Assembly: GCF_013149805.1 (NCBI RefSeq)
Contig: NZ_JABEZT010000003.1
Coordinates: forward strand, 577,347 to 641,346
Direction of reading: 5' to 3'
Origin: Isoptericola chiayiensis
GTDB taxonomy: Bacteria; Actinomycetota; Actinomycetes; Actinomycetales; Cellulomonadaceae
Length of the DNA stretch: 64,000 nucleotides
The notes below the pieces were generated by a model. The model ran no database searches. It had not been told where the DNA came from and saw nothing but the letters and a program-made list of their open reading frames with translations. Shown here in pieces: positions 8,990-17,258 of the stretch; positions within the stretch are counted from its first letter, which is position 1; every line of letters starts with the position of its first letter. The position numbers were made by a program, and so were the translations under genes.

Positions 8990-11530
8990 CTAGGTGCCGA
9001 CCGGCGCGTGGGACAGCACCGCGTCGAGGACGCGCACCGCGCCCGCCTTGTCGAGCGGGGAGTTGTCGTTGCCGCACTTCGGCGACTGGACGCAGGCCGG
9101 GCAGCCGTCGGGGCACGGGCAGGCCGCCACGGCGTCCCGCACGGCGCGCAGCCACCGCTCGCCCTGCTCGTAGCCGCGCTCCGCGAACCCGGCGCCGCCC
9201 GGGTAGGCGTCGTAGACGAACACGGTGGCCTCCCCGGTGTCGGGGTGCAGGTCGGTGGACACCCCGCCGAGGTCCCACCGGTCGCAGGTGGCCAGCAGGG
9301 GCAGGATGCCGATCGCGGCGTGCTCGGCGGCGTGCAGCGCCCCCGGTGCCGCGTCGGCGTCGACACCGGCCGCCCGCAGCACGTGGTCCGGCACGGACCA
9401 CCACACCGCCGTGGTGCCGAGGGTGCGCTCCGGCAACTCGAGCGGCTCCGTGTCGAGCACCTGCATGTCGGGCACGCGGCGACGCTGGAAGCTGACGACC
9501 TGGCTGGTCACCTCCACCGGTCCGAGCCCCCACGTCACCGGACCCCACTCCCGCCCGCGGGCGGGCGGCGAGCCCTCCGGCGCGGGGTGCGCCGGGTCAC
9601 CGGCCTCCGCGAGCGCGATCTCCATGACCTCGCGCGACCAGGTCGCGTGGTCGACGTCGCGGCGCACCACGAGCGCCACGTGGTCGGCCAGGTCCAGGCG
9701 GTCGACGACGAACGTGACGCCCTGGTGCACGTACACGGCGCCGTCGTGCACCTGACCGTCGGCGGACCCGGCGTCCACGGTGCCGAGCAGCCGGCCCGTG
9801 GTGGCCTCGACGACGCGCACCGGCTGTCCGCCCGAGCCCCGCAGGTCCGCCATCGAGGCGGCGGGCTGGGCGTGTGTCCAGTACCAGCCTGACGGACGCC
9901 GGCGCAGCAGGCCGCGGGCCACCAGCACGTCGAGCACCTCGCGCACCTGCCCCCGGTCGCCGAACCGGTCGAGGTCCTCGCCGCGCAGCGCCACCTCCTG
10001 GGCGGCCGCGCACAGCTGCGGCGCCAGGACGTACGGGTTGGCCGGGTCGAACACCGTCGCCTCCAGCGGCGCGTCGAACACGGCCTCCGGGTGCGTCACC
10101 AGGTAGGTGTCCAGGGGGTCCTCGCGGGCCACGAACGCCACCAGCCCGTCCGCCCCGGCGCGGCCGGCGCGACCGGCCTGCTGCCACAACGACATCCGCG
10201 TCCCGGGCCAGCCGGCCACGAGCACCGCGTCCAGTCCCGAGATGTCGACCCCGAGCTCCAGCGCGTTGGTGGTGGCCAGACCCAGCAGCTCACCGGTGCG
10301 CAGCGCCTGCTCCAGCTCGCGGCGCTCCTCGGGCAGGTAGCCGCCGCGGTAGGCGGCGATCCGCCCGACCAGCGCAGGGTCCACCGGCCTCAGGTGGTCG
10401 CGCGTCTGCTGCGCCACGGACTCGGCGCCGCGCCGGGACCGCGTGAACGCCAGGGTGCGGGCCCCGTGCGCCGCCAGGTCGGCCAGCAGGTCGGCCACCT
10501 CCGCCGTCGCCGAGCGGCGCGGGTGGTCCGCAGCGCCCCGCACCGTGAGCACCTGGTCGGCCTCGTGCGCGGTGGGGTCCAGAGGGTCGGGCAGCGCCCA
10601 CGGGTCCGCGGCCGGGTCGACGTCGCCCGCACCGGAGCGCTCCAGACCCGCAGAGGCGATCTCGGGCGGCTGCCACAGGGCGACGGTCCGCCGCCCCGAG
10701 GGCGAGGAGTCCCGGGTCACCGCGGTGACCCGGTCGACGGGCACGCCGATCAGTCGTGCGGCGCTCGCGGCGGGGTCGGCGCTGGTGGCGCTGGCGACGA
10801 CGATCGTGGGCGGCCGTCCGCCGTGGTGCTCCACCAGCCGCGCGAGGCGACGCAGCACCAGGGAGACGTGGGCGCCGAAGACCCCGCGGTAGGCGTGCCC
10901 CTCGTCGACGACGACGTGGCGCAGCCCGCGCAGCAGGCGTCCCCACCGGCGGTGCGCGGGCAGCAGGGCGAAGTGCAGGAAGTCGGGGTTGGTCAGCACG
11001 ACGTCCGCGTGCTCGACGATCCAGCGGCGCTCCTCGGCGGGGGTGTCGCCGTCGCAGGTGGCGGCACGCACGTCGCGCGCCCCGGCGGCGTCGAGCAGGC
11101 GCGTCAGCGCACCGTGCTGGTCCGCGGCGAGCGCCTTGGTGGGGGACAGGTAGAGCACGGTGCTGCGCCGTCCGACGGTCTCGATGCGGCCGGCGTCGCT
11201 CGCGGGCAGGTCGCGTCCTGCGCGGACGGCGGTCAGGGCCGGCAGCCAGAAGCCGAGCGACTTGCCCGACCCGGTGGAGGTCGCCAGGGCCACGTGCCGG
11301 TCCTGGTGCAGGGCGTCGGCGGCCTCGACCTGGTGCCGCCAGGGCCTCTCGACGCCCAGGGCGCGGTAGCCGGCGACGAGCCCGGGGTCGGCCCAGGCGG
11401 GCCAGTCGGAGTGCTCCCCGGTCCGGGCGGGCAGGGTGCGCACGTGCGTGAGGCGGTCGGCGCGGGCGCCGTGGGCGGTCAGGACGTCGAGCAGCGGGTG
11501 GTCCGCGGGGGTCGGCTCGGCTCGGTGCAC
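8990..11530 (-). CDS. DEAD/DEAH-box helicase with DUF1998 zinc-binding C-terminus (MrfA-like)
   Basis: An 846-residue SF2 helicase. Q-motif region WRHQVEA, Walker A ATSTGSGKS near residue 85, Walker B VVDEGHAYRG near 205, and SAT motif VVASATS near 240. RecA2 motifs near 400-440 include TNALELGVD and GRAGRAG. A C-terminal Cys cluster (CPCPDGCPACVQSPKCG) matches the zinc site of DUF1998/MrfA-like helicases, which act in DNA damage repair in Bacillus and Mycobacterium. It is the helicase of the conserved actinobacterial helicase/secretion neighbourhood, so its link with the pilus genes is genomic rather than mechanistic. Confidence 0.93.
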   Translation of the reverse strand: MHRAEPTPADHPLLDVLTAHGARADRLTHVRTLPARTGEHSDWPAWADPGLVAGYRALGVERPWRHQVEAADALHQDRHVALATSTGSGKSLGFWLPALTAVRAGRDLPASDAGRIETVGRRSTVLYLSPTKALAADQHGALTRLLDAAGARDVRAATCDGDTPAEERRWIVEHADVVLTNPDFLHFALLPAHRRWGRLLRGLRHVVVDEGHAYRGVFGAHVSLVLRRLARLVEHHGGRPPTIVVASATSADPAASAARLIGVPVDRVTAVTRDSSPSGRRTVALWQPPEIASAGLERSGAGDVDPAADPWALPDPLDPTAHEADQVLTVRGAADHPRRSATAEVADLLADLAAHGARTLAFTRSRRGAESVAQQTRDHLRPVDPALVGRIAAYRGGYLPEERRELEQALRTGELLGLATTNALELGVDISGLDAVLVAGWPGTRMSLWQQAGRAGRAGADGLVAFVAREDPLDTYLVTHPEAVFDAPLEATVFDPANPYVLAPQLCAAAQEVALRGEDLDRFGDRGQVREVLDVLVARGLLRRRPSGWYWTHAQPAASMADLRGSGGQPVRVVEATTGRLLGTVDAGSADGQVHDGAVYVHQGVTFVVDRLDLADHVALVVRRDVDHATWSREVMEIALAEAGDPAHPAPEGSPPARGREWGPVTWGLGPVEVTSQVVSFQRRRVPDMQVLDTEPLELPERTLGTTAVWWSVPDHVLRAAGVDADAAPGALHAAEHAAIGILPLLATCDRWDLGGVSTDLHPDTGEATVFVYDAYPGGAGFAERGYEQGERWLRAVRDAVAACPCPDGCPACVQSPKCGNDNSPLDKAGAVRVLDAVLSHAPVGT

Positions 11531-11718
11531 GCCGCACAGTGTGGCACCGCGGCAGAACCTCAGGGTTGTCGCGAGATCCTCAAGGCTGACTTCTCCGCGT
11601 CCACCATCTCGCTCAGGATCCCCGCAGGAGCCCCCGGATCGGCGCAGATGTGCGCCCGCGGCACCCAATACTCCTCGTCGGAGATGCACGGTTCACGACC
11701 GACAGGAGCACGACCACC

Positions 11719-12567
11719 ATGAAGAAGACGCTCGTCGCCGCGGGTGCCGCCGGCCTCGTCCTGGCCCCTGTTGCCGCATGGGCCGCTGGCTCGGACGACC
11801 CCACGCCCTACACCGTGACTGCGAGTGGTCTGCAGCTGCCGGAGTCCGAGACGTTCCACGACAGTGGGCACGTGAACATCCGATACACGGTCGACGGTCA
11901 GGAACGCGCCGTGGGGATCCACTTCGAGGCGCTCAACAACCAGCCCTCCGGGGTGTGGATCGGGGAGTCGTACCTGCCGTGGACTGCCCTGGTCAGTGAG
12001 ACCGACTTCTGCATCACGTGGGTACAGGTCTCCCAGTTCAACGAGCACTTCGGCGAGGGCGGTCAGGACCCGGTATGCACGACGACCGAGCCTGCGGAGC
12101 CGACCGAGCCTGCGGAGCCGACCGAGCCGACGGAGCCGACGGAGCCGACGGAGCCTGCCGAGCCGACGGAGCCGACGGAGCCTGCCGAGCCTGCGGAGCC
12201 GACGGAGCCGACGGAGCCGACCGAGCCTGCCGAGCCTGCGGAGCCGACCGAGCCTGCGGAGCCGACGGAGCCGACCGAGCCTGCGGAGCCGACGGAGCCG
12301 ACCGAGCCGACGGAGCCTGCGGAGCCGACCGAGCCTGCGGAGCCGACGGAGCCGACCGAGCCGACGGAGCCGACCGAGCCTGCGGAGCCGACCGAGCCCG
12401 CCGAGCCGACGGAGCCTGCCGAGCCGACGGAGCCTGCCGCCGAGGTCGTCCCGACGGCGTCATCGACCCTGCCGCAGACCGGCTCCGGGACCGCGGCGCT
12501 CGCGCTGACCGCCGCGGCGTCGGCGCTCGCGGGTCTCGTGGTGATGGCGATCCGTCGACGGGTCTGA
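11719..12567 (+). CDS. LPXTG-like surface protein with Pro-Glu-Thr repeat stalk
   Basis: A 282-residue secreted protein. Signal peptide (MKKTLVAAGAAGLVLAPVAAWAAG), a small globular domain of about 95 residues with two Cys, a long TEP/AEP repeat region (roughly residues 122-240), then LPQTG near 254, a hydrophobic helix and a terminal RRRV. The end is a classical sortase signal, so the product is probably anchored to peptidoglycan with the repeat as a rigid stalk. The N-terminal domain is not one I recognise. No sortase gene is in the window. AGGAG 11 bases upstream sets the ATG. Confidence 0.88.
   Translation: MKKTLVAAGAAGLVLAPVAAWAAGSDDPTPYTVTASGLQLPESETFHDSGHVNIRYTVDGQERAVGIHFEALNNQPSGVWIGESYLPWTALVSETDFCITWVQVSQFNEHFGEGGQDPVCTTTEPAEPTEPAEPTEPTEPTEPTEPAEPTEPTEPAEPAEPTEPTEPTEPAEPAEPTEPAEPTEPTEPAEPTEPTEPTEPAEPTEPAEPTEPTEPTEPTEPAEPTEPAEPTEPAEPTEPAAEVVPTASSTLPQTGSGTAALALTAAASALAGLVVMAIRRRV
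12085..12440 (+). repeat. GAGCC(G/T)-based tandem repeat encoding (T/A)EP units
   Basis: A continuous run of 9-base units, mainly GAGCCGACG, GAGCCGACC and GAGCCTGCG, coding for Glu-Pro-Thr or Glu-Pro-Ala. Units alternate irregularly, which suggests expansion and contraction by slippage. Confidence 0.9.
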
Positions 12568-12655
12568 CCGGGGTCCAGGCGGCGCATCGTCCGGGTCCGT
12601 CCGGTTCGCCCGACGGGCGGTGCGCGAGTCCCGAGGGGGTCTCGTGAAGGGGCTC

Positions 12656-12671
12656 GTTATCGTTTCGTGAT
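12656..12671 (+). promoter_or_regulatory. GTTAT-N6-GTGAT direct repeat before the Rpf-like gene
   Basis: GTTAT at 12656-12660 and GTGAT at 12667-12671 are spaced 11 bp apart, resembling the direct-repeat form of MtrA-type response-regulator sites found near cell-wall hydrolase genes in Actinobacteria. It ends only 18 bases before the ATG, so its role is uncertain. Confidence 0.3.
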
Positions 12672-12689
12672 CATCGTTCCCTGGTAGCC

Positions 12690-13490
12690 ATGCCCACACT
12701 CCTGCCGCGGCGCGTCGCCGCCACCGTCGCGACCGTTGCCGCCGCGGCCCTCGTTCCGCTGACGGTCGCCCCGGCGTCGGCGAACCCTGTTACCGCCGCC
12801 GCGGCACCCACGGTGTCCACCGCCGTCGGGCCGGTGCAGACCGCGCCCGCCCAGCGCTCGGTGCGCTGGGTCAAGGCCGACCGCGCCAAGGTCACCGCCA
12901 AGCGCAGCCCGTCCAGCCGGCGCGTCGCCCGGCCCGACGACGGCACTCGCCTCGTCGTGCTGGACCGCGCGCCGAAGCGGCTCCAGGTGCGCCTGCCCGG
13001 CGGTCGGAAGGGCTGGGTCGCCAAGAAGCAGGTCACGACCGTGCCGCTGCGGGACATCACCGGCAAGCGGTACACGACGAAGCGCGTGCGCGTCACGAAG
13101 AACATCAACGCGTCGTCGCGGACCGTCACCCGCGCCGCCCTCGGGTCGAAGGTCGTCAAGCTGGCCCGCACCACGCAGCGCCCGACCACCCGGGTCAAGG
13201 TCAGGCTGCCCGGCGGCCGCACCGGCTGGGTCTCGGCCGGGCGGCTGACGAAGCGCGACGTCTGGGGTCAGCTCGCGCAGTGCGAGTCCGGGGGTCGGGT
13301 GCACATCAGCACCGGCAACGGGTACTACGGCATGTACCAGTTCACCGCGCGCACCTGGCGCTCGGTCGGCGGGCGCGGGCTGCCGCACCGCCACGGCGCG
13401 CGGGAGCAGACCAAGCGTGCGCAGATCCTGCAGGCCCGCGCCGGGTGGGGGCAGTGGCCGCACTGCACCCGCAAGCTCGGCCTGCGCTGA
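12690..13490 (+). CDS. Rpf-like transglycosylase with SH3-type repeats
   Basis: A 266-residue secreted protein. A signal peptide (cleavage near APASA, residue 31) is followed by two bacterial SH3-like repeats, each ending RLPGGR(K/T)GWV (about residues 55-105 and 130-180). A C-terminal resuscitation-promoting-factor fold spans about 185-266, with VWGQLAQCESGGRVHI containing the catalytic Glu, then GYYGMYQFTARTW. Rpf proteins cleave peptidoglycan glycan strands and promote growth from dormancy. No strong ribosome-binding site is visible; the leader is short. Confidence 0.9.
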   Translation: MPTLLPRRVAATVATVAAAALVPLTVAPASANPVTAAAAPTVSTAVGPVQTAPAQRSVRWVKADRAKVTAKRSPSSRRVARPDDGTRLVVLDRAPKRLQVRLPGGRKGWVAKKQVTTVPLRDITGKRYTTKRVRVTKNINASSRTVTRAALGSKVVKLARTTQRPTTRVKVRLPGGRTGWVSAGRLTKRDVWGQLAQCESGGRVHISTGNGYYGMYQFTARTWRSVGGRGLPHRHGAREQTKRAQILQARAGWGQWPHCTRKLGLR

Positions 13491-13523
13491 TCCCCGCGGG
13501 CGCGGGCGCGGGCCGAGCGCCGG

Positions 13524-14843
13524 TCAGCGCACCAGCGCGGCGCCCATCGCCCGGGACAGGTACCAGGGGTCGACGACGGCGGTGAGCTCGCGCGCCGAGT
13601 GCATCGACAGGATCGGCACGCCGACGTCGACCACCCGGATGCCCAGGCGCGTCGCGGTGATCGGCCCGATCGTCGAACCGCAGGGGATCGTGTTGTTCGA
13701 GACGAACTCCTGGCTCGGCACCCCGGCGGCCGTGCACGCCTCCTGCCACAGCGCGGCGCCGTGCGCGTCGGTGGAGTAGCGCTGGTTGGCGTTGATCTTG
13801 AGGATCGGGCCGCCGCCGGCCTGCGGCTGGTTGGCCGGGTCGTGGCGCTCCGGGTAGTTGGGGTGCACGGCGTGCCCGACGTCGGAGCTCACGCACAGCG
13901 AGGCGGCGAGCGCACGACGGCGGTCCTCACCGCCCGCGCCCAGCGCGCGGGAGACGCGTCCGAGCACGTCGGCGAGGAACGGGCCGGCGGCTCCCGAGCG
14001 GGACTCCGAGCCGATCTCCTCGTGGTCGAACGCGGCGACGGCGGCCACTCCGGTCAGCGCGTCGGGGTCGGCGTCGAGCAGCGCCACCAGGGCCGCGTGC
14101 GTGGAGAGCAGGTTGTCCAGGCGTCCCGAGGCCCACAGCTCGCCGCGGGCCCCGAAGGCGCGCGGGGCCTGGGTGTCGGCGACCAGCACGTCGTAACCCA
14201 GCACGTCGGCGGGGTCCACGGGACCGCCGGCGGCCGGGTCGACGCGGGCCGCGAGCTCGCCCAGGACGTCCGCCCCGGAGACGTCACCCAGACCGATGAC
14301 GGGCTGGGTGTGCCGCTGCTTGTCGAGGGCGAGGCCGTCGTTGACCTGGCGGTCCAGGTGGATGGCGAGCTGCGGGATGCGCGCGAACGGACCGGTGCGG
14401 ACCAGGTGCTCGGCGCCGTCGCGCGTCACGAGGCGACCGGCGAGCTCGAGCTCGCGGTCCAGCCAGGAGTTCAGCAGCGGCCCGCCGTAGACCTCGAGTC
14501 CCGCCTGCACCCAGCCGCCGCGCCCCGTGGTGGGCTGCGGCTTGAGCTTGAAGCCGGGGGAGTCGGTGTGCGTGCCCAGCACGGTGAACGGCGTGGTCGG
14601 ACCGGCGGACGGCGGCACCACGAACGCGATCGCCGACCCGTCGCGCACGACGACGTAGCGACCGCCGGGTGCGACCTGCCAGGCGTCGGTCTCGGTCAGG
14701 CGGACGAACCCGGCGGCCTCGGCGCGGCGGGCCAGCTCGGCGGCCGCGTGGTACGAGGACGGTGCGGCGCTGACGAACCGGCCGAGGTCCTCGGCGTGGG
14801 TGCGGGCGGCCTCGGGCACGGTGGTGGCGTGGGAGTCCTGCAT
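13524..14843 (-). CDS. M18 family aminopeptidase
   Basis: A 439-residue dinuclear zinc aminopeptidase (aspartyl/DAP-type). Zinc-ligand motif LGTHTDSPGFKLKP near residue 88, catalytic AFDHEEIGSESRSGA near 270, SSDVGHAVHPNYPE near 320 and a late HS near 425 are all present. It removes N-terminal residues from cytoplasmic peptides. GAGGA 8 bases before the ATG at 14843 favours this start over the ATG at 14852, where it would overlap the codon. Confidence 0.93.
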   Translation of the reverse strand: MQDSHATTVPEAARTHAEDLGRFVSAAPSSYHAAAELARRAEAAGFVRLTETDAWQVAPGGRYVVVRDGSAIAFVVPPSAGPTTPFTVLGTHTDSPGFKLKPQPTTGRGGWVQAGLEVYGGPLLNSWLDRELELAGRLVTRDGAEHLVRTGPFARIPQLAIHLDRQVNDGLALDKQRHTQPVIGLGDVSGADVLGELAARVDPAAGGPVDPADVLGYDVLVADTQAPRAFGARGELWASGRLDNLLSTHAALVALLDADPDALTGVAAVAAFDHEEIGSESRSGAAGPFLADVLGRVSRALGAGGEDRRRALAASLCVSSDVGHAVHPNYPERHDPANQPQAGGGPILKINANQRYSTDAHGAALWQEACTAAGVPSQEFVSNNTIPCGSTIGPITATRLGIRVVDVGVPILSMHSARELTAVVDPWYLSRAMGAALVR

Positions 14844-14918
14844 GCCGTGCATCCTCGCACGGTCCTGCCGACCTCATCCGGGAGCCTGATCAGGTCGGCA
14901 CGATCCCGAGCGTTCAGG

Positions 14919-15893
14919 TCAGCAGGTCAGGTTGCCGCCGGTGGTGGTGCCGAGGATCTGCGTGAACTCCCGGAAGGCCGCCACGCGGCTGTTCACCTGG
15001 GCGGGGTTCCCGCCGTCGCACTCGAGGGCGCCGTTGATGGAGCGGATCGACGCGCCGAACCCGTGACCGTCGACGATCGCCTCGTGCCCCGTCACCGTCC
15101 CCGGACCGGACTGCGTGTTCCAGTACCACAGCGCCGTCTGCCAGGCGACGGCCGGGTCGTTCTCCACGAGGAACGGGTCGTTCAGCAAGTCGAGGCCCAG
15201 GGCGTCACCGGCCGCCTTGTAGTTGAAGTTCCAGCTCAGCTGGATCGGGCCCTTGCCGTAGTAGGCGTCCTGGCCGGCCGGGCAGCCGTACGGCTGCGTC
15301 TCGTCGCAGTAGTGCGGGTAGTTGGCGGTGTTGATCTCCCGGACGTACCGCAGCCCGCCCGACTCGTGGTCGACGTTGGCCAGGAACGCGGCGGCCTCCC
15401 GCCGAGCGATCTCGTCGCCGCCGGTCGTGGCGAACCCCGGATAGGCGGACAGCGCCGCGACGAGGCCGTCGTAGGTGTAGAAGGAGCTCCGGTCCGGGAA
15501 CATCTGCTCGAACTGGGCCTCGGACACGACGAAGCCACCGCTGGACCCGCCGTCGCCCTCGCCGGGGTCGGTGGTCCCGCCGTCGCCCGGATCGGTCCCG
15601 CCGTCGTCGCACGTGCCGACCGACGTCCACACGCCCCAGTCGGTGTCGGCGGGCGTCGTGCCGACGGTCCACCACCCGGCACGCCAGTTCTCCCCGTCGT
15701 GGGAGACGACGTCGCCACCGGTGTAGACGGTGTCCGCGGACCACGGGGCGGCGCACTCCACGGCTCCAGCGGCGGGCGCGGGGCCGGCGAGCGCCCAGGA
15801 CAGCGCGGCGGCGAGGGCGACCGTCGCCGCGGCCGGTGCCGAGGTGCGTCGGCGCGGTGCGGCGGCCGTGACGGTGGGGGCTGCGGTGCTCAT
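14919..15893 (-). CDS. secreted GH19 chitinase with CBM5/12-type chitin-binding domain
   Basis: A 324-residue protein. A long Ala-rich signal peptide precedes a chitin-binding domain (about residues 45-95, Trp-rich, ending with Cys), a Gly/Asp/Thr linker, and a GH19 catalytic domain from about residue 125. The domain shows NVDHESGGL with the general acid Glu near 195, YYGKGPIQLSWNFNYKAAG near 235, and a C-terminal Cys. GH19 enzymes hydrolyse beta-1,4-GlcNAc chains with inversion. AAGGACC before the ATG supports the start. Confidence 0.93.
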   Translation of the reverse strand: MSTAAPTVTAAAPRRRTSAPAAATVALAAALSWALAGPAPAAGAVECAAPWSADTVYTGGDVVSHDGENWRAGWWTVGTTPADTDWGVWTSVGTCDDGGTDPGDGGTTDPGEGDGGSSGGFVVSEAQFEQMFPDRSSFYTYDGLVAALSAYPGFATTGGDEIARREAAAFLANVDHESGGLRYVREINTANYPHYCDETQPYGCPAGQDAYYGKGPIQLSWNFNYKAAGDALGLDLLNDPFLVENDPAVAWQTALWYWNTQSGPGTVTGHEAIVDGHGFGASIRSINGALECDGGNPAQVNSRVAAFREFTQILGTTTGGNLTC

Positions 15894-16045
15894 GAGGGTC
15901 CTTCGTCGTCGGAGGCAAGGAACCCGGGAAGTCTGACCAGTGCGGGCGCCGGTGGACAACACCCGTACGCCGACCGCGACGGCATACGTGCTCTCCCGTA
16001 CCCGTCGGGCTCTCGCCCGGTTCCGGCCCTCGGAGCGTGCGGCGC

Positions 16046-17008
16046 TCAGAGGAAGCCGGCGAGCCGGTCGAGGGCGTCGGGTCCGACGAGGTCGTCGCCC
16101 AGCAGCGGCACCTCGTCCAGCGGGAGGTGGCCCAGACGCTCACGGAGCGCGTCGAGGTGGGCGCGCTCGGCCTCGTGGCGTGCGGCGAGCAGGGGGCCGG
16201 CGTCGGCGGGGGAGCGCTTGTTGACGACGAGTCCGCCGACGGGCACCTGCAGCGTCGACAGCTGCTCCACGAGCTCCACGGACTCCAGCACGGGCAGCCG
16301 TTCGGCGGCGAGCACGACGACGAACGCGCACCGTCCGGGGTCGGTCAGGACCTCGCGCAGCAGCGTGAAGCGTTCCCGGCGGCGGGTCAGCACGGACCGG
16401 ATCTCGGCGTCGCGCCGCGCCTCGGACTCGCCGCGCCCGCCGAGCATCTGGGCCGCCCCGCCGAGCCGCTCGGACCGGTCGCGGCGGCGCAGCAGCCCGT
16501 CGGTCCAGGCACCCATCGTCTCCGGCAGGGACAGCAGGCGGGCGGTGTGCCCGGACGGCGCGGTGTCGAAGACGACGAGGTCGTAGCCGGCCAGCCCCTG
16601 CTCGGTGAGGTCGGCGACCCGTTCCAGGACCGCGGCCTCGTGCATTCCCGGCGCGTCGCGGGCCAGGTCGAGGTGCCGGTCCACCTCGCCGCCCAGGTGC
16701 TCCGGCACGATCCGGCGCAACGTGGCCCGGACCGCGGACAGGTGTGCCGCCGTCGTGCGCTCCGGGTCCACCTCGACGCCGTCGAGGTGTCCGCCGCCCG
16801 GCGCGGTGTCCAGGCGCACGATGTCGTCACCGACCGTGCGTCGCCACAGGTGCCCCAGGTTGTGGGCGGGGTCGGTGGAGACCACCAGCACCCGCTGCCC
16901 CGCGCGGGCGCGGGACAGCGCGACGGCGGACGCGATCGACGTCTTGCCGACCCCGCCCTTGCCGCCGAGGAACAGCACCCGGCGCCGCGCGGCGAGGTCT
17001 AGCAGCAC
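16046..17008 (-). CDS. ArsA/GET3-family ATPase
   Basis: A protein of about 320 residues with deviant Walker A GGKGGVGKTS near residue 15, switch I STDPAHNLGHLW near 45, and switch II VVFDTAPSGHTARLLSLP near 155. The family includes arsenite-efflux ATPases and GET3-type tail-anchored-protein targeting factors. No ArsB or ArsR is nearby, which argues against arsenic efflux. It overlaps the 3' end of the cory-CC-star gene by 10 bases and is probably its partner. GTG at 17008 has GGAG upstream; an ATG at 17056 is an alternative. Confidence 0.87.
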   Translation of the reverse strand: MLLDLAARRRVLFLGGKGGVGKTSIASAVALSRARAGQRVLVVSTDPAHNLGHLWRRTVGDDIVRLDTAPGGGHLDGVEVDPERTTAAHLSAVRATLRRIVPEHLGGEVDRHLDLARDAPGMHEAAVLERVADLTEQGLAGYDLVVFDTAPSGHTARLLSLPETMGAWTDGLLRRRDRSERLGGAAQMLGGRGESEARRDAEIRSVLTRRRERFTLLREVLTDPGRCAFVVVLAAERLPVLESVELVEQLSTLQVPVGGLVVNKRSPADAGPLLAARHEAERAHLDALRERLGHLPLDEVPLLGDDLVGPDALDRLAGFL

Positions 17009-17256
17009 GACACGTGCTCCAGGGGGGAGCGGTCCATCCCCAGCCGGGTGTGCCACTCGTGGACGCGGTCGGCCACCAGCGGCAGCATCTCGACCGTGTA
17101 GTAGCTGGCGGGGTTCGGCACCCCGAGCGCCTCCGCGAGCACGACCAGCGTGAACAGGTCGTCCTCGTCCCGCCGGGCGCGAGCCATCGTGCGCCGGTAG
17201 GGCGCCTCGTAGAGCTCGCGCAGCCCGGCGGCGACGGCGCTCAGGGTGCCGGCCAC
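16999..17256 (-). CDS. cory-CC-star family small protein
   Basis: An 85-residue protein ending -HVSCC, with two cysteines immediately before the stop, which is the hallmark of this actinobacterial family. The body is helical with a YEAPYRRTMARARRDEDDL segment. It begins 3 bases after the cstA stop and its end overlaps the ArsA-family ATPase, so the three form one operon. The terminal CC could bind metal, be modified, or be the cargo signal for the ATPase; none of this is established here. Confidence 0.82.
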   Translation of the reverse strand: MAGTLSAVAAGLRELYEAPYRRTMARARRDEDDLFTLVVLAEALGVPNPASYYTVEMLPLVADRVHEWHTRLGMDRSPLEHVSCC

Positions 17257-17258
17257 GC

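Noticed and set aside
8537..9892. Plus-strand 451-codon frame over the CitE-like and helicase genes
   Set aside because: Ser/Arg-rich translation with no domain, antisense to genes with intact catalytic motifs.
12063..12587. Minus-strand frame with VGSAGS-type repeats
   Set aside because: Mirror of the TEP-repeat DNA; no ribosome-binding site or independent signal peptide.
12568..12689. c-di-AMP (ydaO-type) riboswitch before the Rpf-like gene
   Set aside because: Only about 120 bases are available and the conserved core motifs are not visible.
16046..17008. Arsenite efflux ATPase ArsA
   Set aside because: No arsB, arsD or arsR nearby; linkage is to cory-CC-star and cstA.
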